Source: Spisula solida | Lineage: Eukaryota > Mollusca > Bivalvia > Venerida > Mactridae | Assembly (NCBI GenBank): GCA_947247005.1 | Contig: OX365948.1 | Span: 35,716,601 to 35,780,600 of the forward strand | Reading direction: 5' to 3' | DNA length: 64,000 nucleotides | Shown here: positions 12,517 to 64,000 of the stretch, piece by piece | Numbering within the stretch: position 1 is the stretch's first letter | Layout of the letters: every line of letters starts with the position of its first letter | Position numbers and translations under genes: made by a program | The notes under the pieces: model-generated | Told to the model about the DNA's origin: nothing | Seen by the model: only the letters and a program-made list of their open reading frames with translations | The model's database searches: none

Positions 12517-15500
12517 AAATGGTGGAATTTCCACAAAAAGGTTTTTTAATGAAAAGTGGTTCATAACTGGGCAGAAACAGGAACTCCCAAGAAAAACTAA
12601 TTTCTTTGACAAGAATTTCATACACTAACACTCTGGTAAATTTTCATGACTACAATGCTCTTGGAAGATATGTAATATTGTTGACAAATGCCGGACATTT
12701 ACAGACACCTGTCAAAGTCACAAATGTCCAATAGTTTTTCAAAACAAACAAAGCATTGATCAATGGTTTCATATAGAATTCAACTTTTCACATTAAGCAA
12801 GATCACACTTTCTAGCAATACAGCAAAGGATATACCGATATATCAGTTTGAAGCATATGCTATATATGTATTAGGAACAATAAATATACTACTTTGTATA
12901 TTGAATAGATTTCCCTACACAAGAATAATACATACATTGTACAAACGTCAAGAACCATTTACTTGGCGGGACCAACAGACTCATTTAACACGGTATAAAA
13001 TGGATAAAACCTAACACAGTATATATGGGACATATAAATCCTGTACAAACTTATAATTGAAGCAGGAACTGTAATTTAGCACATGCCCTTATCTTGTTAA
13101 ACATGAGTTCATAGTAAGATATATCTCCAGACACACTGACCTTGACCTACATTTAAACAATGACCTTGACCTACATCTAAACAACGACCTTGAACAATAA
13201 CTTTGACCTACAGGTAAACAATATGGTTTATCAAGCAACTATGGATTTTAACTTCCATACATCTACCATTTTTCTCCAACTATTGACTGGAAACCATTTC
13301 TGCCACAAGATTATGGTTGCCTTGACCTCTAAATCCCTTCATGAATATGGTGACTGTGATCTTATTTAACATTAATCTTACATGATGGAGTTCTCCACCT
13401 ACGATAAACATAAACTAAAGACCTTGGCACATCACTTACTGTAACACACACATGGACATAGAAAAACAACAAAATCAATAGGTTTAATCACCAGAGCTAT
13501 CATTGTATATCAGCAGACCGACCAGACAAACATTATGATTCCTCTAGTGTATGGGAAGACTTGAATGGACAATATATTAACAAAACATGCACCATAACAA
13601 ATTATGTAAATAGTAGCTGATAGTAAGTTGTGGTTTATAGGTACAAAAACATAAGTCGACAAAATGTTCAAAGTTGACATTTGATACCAGTAATGTAACA
13701 CAGACTCTATCATAACCTGCGAGATCATGACACAACTTAAGTAACTGAGTATGATATTGAGCTTAAGTTGTGATGACATCACATTTGCATGACCATGTTG
13801 TCACTTAAGGAGTTCAACTTCTGTTTATGTCAGCACCTAACGTTCAAATGCTGTCATATTTGCTGACAACGCTCAACATGTAATGTTTAAGTGATGTTTC
13901 AAAACTAACAATAGGATAAAGTAATGTCCAATTACGTAGTCAACATCAATGGTTATTGATGGGCTGCGCTGTTACCATGGTTTCAAAATGAACTATTATG
14001 AATGGACATGATAGTATTACGTGATAAATCGGATATCAATTTTTCGCAAATTCCGATTCAATTTTATGTCATAATATTAGTATAATATTTAAAACTGCAC
14101 TTGTGAGGACCACAGTCCTGTTTATTTTTGAACATCCCTCCTATACAATGTCAAACTCAAGTGATTTCATGATCTCGCAACTATGTCAGAATTGAACAAA
14201 TTATAACAAAAAACATTTTCGTAACAAAAGCACTAGATTATAACAACAAACATAACATGAAATATTGTTGAACACATAAGTTATAGCCACACAACCTATA
14301 AACTGGTTCCAATTATGTAGGTTATCTAGTACAAAACAAACACAGAAAATACAATTAAATAGAAAATAGATACTAAAGTAATGCTGCACAAAAATGCACC
14401 AAAAGTGAGTATTTTATTTTTTCATTCAGATCGTTAAAAGTTAATACATTGTATTGGATTTGTGCATGATAAATAACTAATTCAGCATTCTTCAACTGCT
14501 TTCAAGAACATAAATGCTTCATTGGATCTTTAACAAACAGAAAATTAACTTCAATTTTACCAGCGTAATGAAATGAAATCATTTTTTGTAGCAATTTTTT
14601 TTTAACATTTTCTGTTTGCTTCATAGTTAATCATTCATGTAGTTTCAAAGGTTAATTAGAAGAAAACTGAGTTCCAAATATTTTGCTCTGTTTTTTAAAC
14701 GGGAATGATGCATATATTCTGGAATTTAATAGTTGCTGAAAAAATCAAATTATACTGGTACATTTGTATATACTTAGAGTAGCAATTTTTGAGAACAAAG
14801 TCAATGTAGAATGACAATGCCAATTTTTATTTGATATGAACACTTGAGTTGCCCTAAATATACAAACTTGAATCTTTCACTAACATTTACCATATTTGGA
14901 ACATCTTTCCATTTCAAAAAAGGTGTAGTAGTCTTGTAATTCAGTACAATTGTTATATACATTATCCCATCCACTGAAGTGGCCACTAGTATGACGCAGT
15001 CACATATTAAGAGTTATTACTGATATTATAACATAGACAAATTACCTCGGGCCGATACATAAGCTATATAAAACTCACTCTATACAGTATAATGATTAAA
15101 TAAAACTTGAGACATTAAATTATGCACGGTATGCATATAGCACAAAAATATTCACTACCGTAGTACATGTATAATAACAAAATGACAGAATAACGATACA
15201 CAGAACATGAATTATTTTTACAGATGTTGCTTGTTGCGATATTGTAACCTTGAACTATGACACTGAACTATTTCTGACATTTTTGCATCAAGATATCTGG
15301 TACACCATCAAGAACAATTACAATGACATTGAGGTTTAGCAAGCGTTAGACTTAGAACATAATTATTGTATATGTTTCAGTTCTTAAAAAGTCAAATACG
15401 TCAAAATCTCAACAACAAATATTATAAAACTACCAACAGGGTCCTTGGAAGCTGATCTCATTATTAAGGCTTAATTAATAGCAAAGCAGTGAAAAAGAAC

Positions 15501-16319
15501 CGGGGACATTTTTTATCTTCATTCTGGGATGGTGTTATTGTTGAGGTGGTCTTAATGTAAGGTTTACGTAGTTGAAAGGGTTACGCTATAATTTTCCTTG
15601 TTCAAATTGCTTTATTTTCCCTCAAACATAAAGCACTGATTGTGTATCTTTAGTTTGATGTTGGTGTCTTTTACGCTTATTATTTATGGTATCATTAATT
15701 TGGATCTGTTTGAACAGAAAGCTTGGTATTTTTAGCCTTTTTTAAGCTACAGCAGACTTGTTCTACTTGGACATCCCAAAATAACCATTCTTTCAAAAAC
15801 TTTTTTTCCATTTGTGACAAGTTTTTTTTGTACTTATTACATAAGTGTTTTTAGGGTTCTAAAAATGCATATATTGATGGCATCTTCCAGTAGATTTGCA
15901 AGTGAAACAACCAGCATTAATCACTTACAATGACTATTTACTAGATAACAAACCAGTATACATACCTAGTTCAGGTATCACAACAGCTATTTCCTCGGCA
16001 AAAACCAATACACATACCTTGTATAGGTGTAGTAAAACCAGCAGTTTAACATAACACAGATAGGATTCACTCAACCTTGGATGTCAGATATTTGACCCGC
16101 CTGATATCACACTTAGACAAGTGAATGAACACCTACAGAACTTAGATCAATATTGATTAAGTATTGCAATTGTAACAAACTAACATCAAAACTACACCTA
16201 TATATACCTTCAACTATACAATGTTAGTTTCAAATTTTGATTTAAGTAGTTGTCAATAAATATAAACTGATTCACTAAAATGTTTCCAAATTGTGAGATC
16301 TAGAAAATAAAACATGTAT
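12517..16319. other. Gene-free stretch
   Basis: No coding exon recognised on either strand. A short tandem repeat of about 28 bp with TGACCTTGACCTACAT (three copies) lies at 13137-13215. Otherwise AT-rich single-copy-looking sequence. Confidence 0.4.
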
Positions 16320-16710
16320 GCCCTCATTGCAGCCAAATAGTCAGAAATGGTAAAGGTCACAGTGACCTTGACATTTGACCTACTGACCACAAAACTGAAG
16401 CAATGGGGTCATCTACTGTTGATGACCAACCTCCATGTAAAGCTTGAAGATCATAGGGCAAAGTGTTCATGAGTTATTGCATGGAAACCATTTGAATAGT
16501 CAGAAATGGTAAAGGTCACAGTCACCTTGACCTACTGACCTCAAAATCATTAAGGGTCATCTACTGTTGATGACCAACCACCATGTAAAGTTTGAAGATC
16601 CTAGGGCAAATTGTTCTTGGGTTATTGAACGGCAACCATTTGGTCTACCAACAGACAGACAGACCGACTGACATGGACAAAGCAATATACCCCCTCATCA
16701 AAGATGGGTG
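16320..16710. repeat. Dispersed repeat with two internal 165-bp units
   Basis: AGTCAGAAATGGTAAAGGTC occurs at about 16340 and 16499, each followed by a TCATCTACTGTTGATGACCA block. The 3' part has ACAGACAGACAGACCGACTG and AGCAATATACCCCCTCATCA. A related fragment is at 51310-51650. Confidence 0.75.
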
Positions 16711-18436
16711 GCATAATAACATAATTATGAACTAGGATTACTGGGTATACAATATCTTGGTCTAAACGGACATACAATATGTAGAATATGTACTGGAATG
16801 TATGAGATATTTGAATCATGTTACATAAAACTACATGTATATACACAGGTTCCATTTCACCCTTTATTGACACTTTGACCCCTGAGATTTTCAAGGTCAC
16901 ATTTTGACCCTTATTTTTCTGGCAGAAGATGCTTTAACCCTTCACCCCTTGCACAATTCTGACAATGTATTAGCTAAAATTTGTACACATCTCAAATGCA
17001 GCTTTTTGAGGCAAATATCAAGAATGATCTCCCTTGATTAGGTATCTTGATAAGTTCTTTTCTGTAATTCAATTTTCTCCCTTCCCTACTCTTGATTGGA
17101 AAATAATTAGTGACAAAAGAAAGGGGCATGAGTTGAGTAAACGATTAAATCACACGCATTTCGACTCTAAAATGGTCAAGTACAGCACAAAATAATCAAA
17201 ACGACCCTGGGTATTGAGGGACATGATGGAACCCCTGTATATCATAGGTGAACAAAAATCACATTTAAATGGGTATAACAGCATTAACTAAACAGACATT
17301 TGATACAGATAGCTAAGCCTATCATAATTTGATATATGAATTTATCTACATTATTCAAACATTTGAATATCATACATATGCTGCGTTTTGAAAGCACCCT
17401 TCTATGAACTATTGCAATTGTTTGAAAAAAAAATATTTAAGCTGAATACGTTAAAGTTTCCAAAATCTAATTGATGGCTACATTGGTTTCAGGGCATATA
17501 TAATATCCCATCACCAATATGGAAACAATTAACACCTACTAACAACCCAGAAGTTTGAGAGGTAGGAATGACTTTGTAAACATTGGATTCAAATTTGATG
17601 TAAAGCCCCATTATTCAGTATCATGTGATAATTGGATAATAAATGCAGTGTAGCTGAAACTCCTCTTATATAGCATGCAACAAAGCATAGAATGATAGTC
17701 TGTGACGATCAACTTATATATAAAATAGTAACACCCCAGTTGGAATAAATATTAGCTCAAGTGAGAAAGGTTTGCACCTTTATAAGTATACACATTTTAA
17801 AAGTAATCATGATGAAAACACGCTCTGTAGAATACAGGTTAAGCATGAAATGTGTGTATTTTACAGTGTTTGTTTGTATTGCTGATTAATTAAAGGTCAA
17901 AGCAAAAGCTAAATATAACTGTATAATATGGCAATCAACATTGTTTAGAACAAATATATTCATTGGACAAATCATGCAAAAAAGAGAAATTACACACAAG
18001 CTAATTCAATTCCAAAAGTTGTTAATGAATAGGAAATATTTTGTGAATTTTATTTGCGCTTATTAATTAATGTATAACTTGAGTCATTCAACAATAATAT
18101 AATCCAGTAACTAGTTGTACTTATTCAACACAAAAACTTCGAGTTATCCCCCCCCCCCTCTACCCCTGTCTCATATAGGAGGACCTGTCTATTTATTTGC
18201 TACATGGTGACTTTGGACAAGATCCAAGATAAAACATAGATGTGTTATTGCACTGTTTACTAAATGAACTTTCTGGATTCAATAAGAGATATGTATACAC
18301 GGCAATCACAGGACCAATAGTGTATGTAACACACACTTTTCTCCGTACAAAACTATCCTCCTCAATTATATACATGTACATGATCAATTCAAACATTTTG
18401 ATATCTGGAAATTATACAGTAGTATTATATGCACAC
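16711..18436. other. Gene-free stretch; possible distal 3' UTR of ROCK
   Basis: No exon found. Minus-strand AATAAA hexamers (TTTATT on the plus strand) occur near 18049 and 18192, the nearest clear candidates downstream of the ROCK stop codon, but they are 1.3-1.5 kb away and I cannot tell whether they are used. Confidence 0.3.
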
Positions 18437-19077
18437 TGATCACACTGAACCAGGCGTTAACTGGTTCATACTGAATCAGGCATTAACTGGTTCATGCTGA
18501 ATCAGGCGTTAACTGGTTCATGCTGAATCAGCCATTAACTGGTTCACGCTGAATCAGGCATTTACTGGTTCACGCTAAATCAGGCACTCACTGGTTCACA
18601 CTGAACCAGGCATTAACTGGTTCACACTGAACCAGGCGTTAACGGGTTCACACTGAACCAGGCATTAACTGGTTCACACTGAACCAGGCATTAACTGGTT
18701 CACACTGAATCAGGCATTAACTGGTTCACACTGAATCAGGTATTAACTGGTTCACGCTGAATCAGGCATTAACTGGTTCACACTGAATCAGGCGTTAACT
18801 GGTTCACACTGAACCAGGCATTCACTGGTTCAAGCTGAATCAGGCATTAACTGGTTCACACTGAATCAGGCATTAACTGGTTCATGCTGAATCAGGCATT
18901 AACTGGTTCTCACTGAATCAGGCATTAACTGGTTCATGCTGAATCAGGCATTAACTGGTTCAAGCTGAATCAGACATTCACTGGTTCACACTGAATCAGG
19001 CTTTAACTGGTTCACACTGAATCAGGCATTAACTGGTTCAAACTGAATCAGGCATTTTCTGGTTCACACTGAATCTC
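18437..19077. repeat. 26-bp minisatellite, about 24 copies
   Basis: Unit CTGAATCAGGCATTAACTGG plus TTCACA, with variation mainly at AATC/AACC and CATT/CGTT. Copies with AACC form CTGGTTCA-CAC-TGAACCAG, a perfect dyad. It lies about 460 bp beyond the ROCK stop codon, so it may be in the 3' UTR or just after it. Confidence 0.95.
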
Positions 19078-19535
19078 ACACAATGTCATGTTTGTATATC
19101 ACTGATTTGCTATACGGAGTGCAACAATAGTTAAACCGCTGTTTAGATTAAAGTTAGTACTCAAAACACAAGTATATTTCTGTAAATAATGAAGCGATCT
19201 TTAGACAATTGGGCAAGGCAGGTAGGCAGTCTTGTACTGTAGGCTATATTGATACAGTACAAGCATCAGAATATGAATTATATGAATGAGCGATGAAGAA
19301 AGTATCTTATTTCATTCCCTCGCTTGAACTGTATCATGTATATAATTCATCGTGCCATCACAGAAGTTGGTACATTACACTGGGTAATCTTCACATAACT
19401 TTCTCAAACACTACAGTACACTAAGCCTTACACGATACCATGTATCAAACATTGTACCACTGTCAATCATCATTTCCTAGATTATGATTCTCTGCTAATT
19501 CTTATCTCATCATAAAGTTTGAAGATTGTATTCCA

Positions 19536-60257
<40,722 letters not shown>

Positions 60258-60281
60258 CGTAGTAGTCAGGTTATCCACAGT

Positions 60282-63200
60282 CTGCAAATACATGATTCAT
60301 TATTTATTATAATACATATAAGATTCTGACACTGGACACATTCTCTAAAAGTGAAGTGAACAATAAAACAGCCAAAATAACTGAAGTGCAGAACAGAAAA
60401 CCAAATCACCCAAACCAACTTTTGTTAAATGTTGCAGCACTAGATAAAGAAGCTTATGTGCATCAGCAATACTGACTACAACAGGTTCAATCATATAGCA
60501 ACATATTATGGGGATATATTTGGCTATGAATACTACTGACCAGATACCCAAAAAAAAGTCTGAAGTGCTCAATTCATTGATATACAAGTATCTACTTCAT
60601 ATTATTTAAATAGCAAAAACTGGTGATTCAATATGTAATGAGTGATATTATGGATCTAGTCTCATTACATTGCCAAGCCCGATATTCAATTGAACTAACC
60701 TAACTTAAAAACTCAGTGGTCCTACTGATACATAACACTCAATTCTGAAAATGAGACGCTAGTCAGTTTCGGTGCCATTGACTCATACCCCTTCCCAAAA
60801 AAACAGTTAAAACATTATTCTGTAGTTGAAATTCACCTTATGAAATTTCAAGTGACCATAACTTGTCAATACTTTGGATTTTTTCATCAAATAACTTATT
60901 TTCTACAGAAATGTCCTTTCTTTCTAGTGCAGAAAATCCGGATTTTCGGATTATTCCGGAATAGTAGGACCCCTGAAACCAAGTACAATATAACCTCTCA
61001 AAACCGCATCTCTGAAGAGTGGCACCCTAAAAAATCCAGCATGCTAATTCTATCCTAGTTCAAGGTCTTTGACAATGATCATTTCATTTTATTCATAATA
61101 CAAAAATTCAATGTCAGTAAAAATAAAAGACCATTTAGTATTCAGAACTCATTCTCCCATATTCGTAATAATTTTTAACTACAATGTATATACTTTTAAA
61201 CATGCATGTTTATGAAGTATACAACTGACATAGTCGGCATTTAGAAACTAGTTAAGCCTCAGTTTACAGTTCACAGTCAGTTAAATCTAATAAGCGTAAT
61301 TATGATTTAGCACAGTGGAATGCTTATTTGCTTGTCACCTGTACATGTAGTATTCCAATTCTGTGTGGCAGGTTGACAATGTGTTAAAGTGTTCTTCCTT
61401 GATATTGGCTACAAGTTTTCAACTACACAAAAAATTGCAACAAAATATATGGCCGAGTAGAACAGCAGTAAGATTACTAGCCTCAACACCACAAGTTTTA
61501 TGCATCTTAGATTTGAGATGGGCGCATCTGCACAAAAACAAATACATTAGCTATGTGATAAATAAAATCAATCATCAGTTCATAAACACAATCCAAAGGC
61601 AAATTAAATGATAAAATGCCGAAAATTGAAATTCAGTCTGCAGTCTTGATCCTGATAACTGCTTCCTGTTACTGCAACATTACTGGTTAAAACCTGTTTC
61701 CCAGGATTACGGAATTAATTGAGCGGCAATGTGCGAGATATTCTGAATATACGTCAAGGTGGTCGCAGCATATAGAGCAACCAGATACAATAATCGCGAT
61801 AATTTTAGCCAAATGATAAGAATTTGTAAAAAGCTTTTCTGCTTGTGAATATATCATACAGGGCTAGACACTTGGACTAACAGTAACACTGGTTGTTTTG
61901 ACGAGAGCCACATCATTGCCTTATGTTTAACTGACCTGCTGCGCTTGTGTGGCATCAATTACTGATACGGATCATTAACACATGTCTTATAGTTTTGGAA
62001 ACAGCTGAAAGTCTCCGGATGATTTAACACAATAAACAATTGACAAATACAGACTAATGCTAGTCTGGGATTTTCAGGAAATGTACGGGGCTTGCAGGTT
62101 TCACACTCGATTCTGGACAATTCACGGATGAACCGTGACAGTTGGTAAGAATGCAAAAAATAAATCAGCTCTATATATTCCTTTTTCATTGTTCAACGTC
62201 TTAAATCAAAATCCATCCATTCGCGGAAAATTTGGGAGTTTAAGTCACACCTTCGGCCTCGTAAGAATAGCCACTGCCATCGTTCAAACTAGGAAATTAT
62301 GCAGGGCAAATCTTTTTGATTGATAGTGCTACAAGATGACAATAGAAGCTGGCAAGATCCTACATAACAAAAACAATATCAGCGTACGAAAGTAGTTGCA
62401 TAGGGTCTGAAAACTATTATTTTTGTAATTTTTCTAAATTTGGACACTCATTCACTGCTCAGTGAACTAGGTTTCATAGTGATCTATCATTGGATAAACG
62501 GGCAACATGATTTGACAACAATATACATATACGAAGATGGTAAAAATGTACAGAAACAACAGCCTTATCAGAAAATGATGTTGTAAACAAGAGAAATTGG
62601 GTCAGTCAAAGCGAACTCTACAACAAATGGCGGAAATAGTTTGCTGGCTTCCCGAGCAATAAAAATCTACATTTTAAACGCTGACAGTCAGCCAACGCGA
62701 ATGAATTGAAAAGAGAAAAGACATAAATTTACATTTTAATGCAAATGGATGATGACTTTATCAAATTTAAGAAGGAATTAGCGCATAATACCTACATATT
62801 TCGCATATTTTCTGTTCACATTCAACAGTGACGTAAATTCTAGGGGAGCTAACTATGAATGAACGTACGAATCATTTTTAAGTAATATAACGGACCGTCA
62901 TTGGAGTTTAGTATACTGATTATACTCTTCCACGTATCATACTACGAATTAACATCAGACTATGGAGTTCAGTAGATATTAAGTTAACCGCTTATTACGA
63001 TTAATCAAATACAATAGCCTTATTACAAATGTCAATATTTATGTTATACACACTAGGCACGCGCCTACACATTAAAAAAAACCCCCAAACTTATGCAATA
63101 AAAATCAGTGACTATACGGAGAATTATTGTAATGTTCGTGAATTGACAAAATTTAAGTTACCAGATTACCTGAAGAAAATACTTAATCCCCAATTTCCAC

Positions 63201-64000
63201 ACCCAATACTTTGCAAACTTAAAATTACACCAGAATCGCCCGTTTGTGGAATTCCCCACACCTGTCAAAGCAGGAACACTCTAATATACCCATCATTCTG
63301 TGGTATGGGATATAAACCGTTGTGTGGACCACCCACACAAAATAAACGTGTTAATAAGTGCACTATCACTTATCTTTCATAATTTTAGCAAAAAGTTCCA
63401 TAAAAGTGAATAAACAAAAAAATTGGCCTTTATCAAATTTTCCACCAAAAAATAGTACATTTTCCTACTTTTTCAAAGCAGGTTACTTGCTAAACCTCCA
63501 GTAACAACTTCATACATTACAGCTATTGTTACATAGTCTTCTATCGTTGGCGACACTTGCCTAAACATTTTTGACTGGACTTCTAACGGGTTAATGTCTG
63601 TTAAGAACTGTTTACATCGGATACCATGGAAATATGGGTATCCGCTCAATATGTATAGATATGAGTAGGGTTTTGCCTAACTTGATTTTGTTTATGTTTT
63701 AGCCCGTTGTAAACATTGAATTAGATTAAACTCATCAATGGTCAAACAAGGATGCCTGTTATCATTCAGTGACAGGCTGTAACCAGTATGGACATTGTAA
63801 ACATTTTATCTAAGTTTATAGTTTAAAAGTACCATGGAAATACGAGGCACCAGTATACATGTAGCCACCGGCTCGCATGCCATCATGTAACTAAAGTAGT
63901 GTAATTACTCATTTTAAATTCACTCCTTTGCTCAATGTATTGCTCCATTCTATGTAGCCTCGGAGCGCAGGAGCCTTGCCTATTGTGGTATCCTGATAGG
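60282..64000. other. Upstream region of ROCK; no gene recognised
   Basis: No coding exon is convincing on either strand. A decayed copy of the CAGGGGTGTCAA MITE family lies at about 60830-60975 (CATCAAATAACTTATTTTCT, TCCGGATTTTCGGATTATTC). AAATGGCGGAAAT at 62626 resembles a YY1-type promoter site and could mark the ROCK promoter or a 5'UTR exon, but I see no supporting initiator. A 117-codon plus-strand frame near 63029 is not recognisable. Confidence 0.35.

Noticed and set aside
62620..62640. YY1-like AAATGGCGGAAAT as the ROCK promoter
   Set aside because: A single short motif with no initiator or transcript support is not enough to call a promoter.
63029..63382. 117-codon plus-strand frame upstream of ROCK
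   Set aside because: Length is notable, but there is no recognisable domain, codon use is AT-driven, and no splice or promoter context supports it. Left as unexplained.

Overview
The window is metazoan genomic DNA, very probably from a bivalve mollusc. It is AT-rich, has long introns, has no bacterial-type gene packing, and is full of short non-autonomous transposons and minisatellites. The bivalve call is an inference from the repeat style: elements ending in AGGTGAGCTAAAA, repeats rich in TGACCTTGACC, and repeats with CGGACGGACGG runs. The single gene could come from any invertebrate with one ROCK.

One protein-coding gene is recognisable: a Rho-associated coiled-coil kinase (ROCK) on the minus strand. 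I could follow it through 37 coding exons, with every splice phase matching, from an ATG at 60257 to a stop at 19536. The predicted protein is about 1391 residues, against 1354 and 1388 for human ROCK1 and ROCK2. In order it has an N-terminal extension (exons 1-2), the AGC kinase domain with its C-terminal hydrophobic motif (exons 3-11), a linker made of three very small exons (12-14), a long coiled coil (exons 15-28), the conserved Rho-binding segment (exon 29), a second coiled coil and linker (exon 30), a PH domain split by a C1 zinc finger (exons 31-36), and a Ser/Arg-rich tail (exon 37). No other gene is recognisable.

Region by region: 1-19,535 has no supported gene. It holds two foldback elements (2866-5739 and 5783-6498, the first with a nested Tc1/mariner-like element), arrays of about 147 bp units, and a 26-bp minisatellite. 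19,536-60,281 is ROCK; its introns hold pogo-like, hAT-like and palindromic MITEs, tRNA-derived SINEs, self-nested elements with a terminal hairpin, and several minisatellites. 60,282-64,000 is upstream of the first recognised exon and has no clear gene.

The most striking observation is that two unrelated minisatellites in ROCK have a real splice site inside the repeat unit. The 39-bp array (about 17 copies) repeats the 5' splice site of exon 20, and the 40-bp array (about 50 copies) repeats the 3' splice site of exon 33. Each array starts exactly at the exon edge and runs out into the intron, giving long series of near-identical decoy sites.
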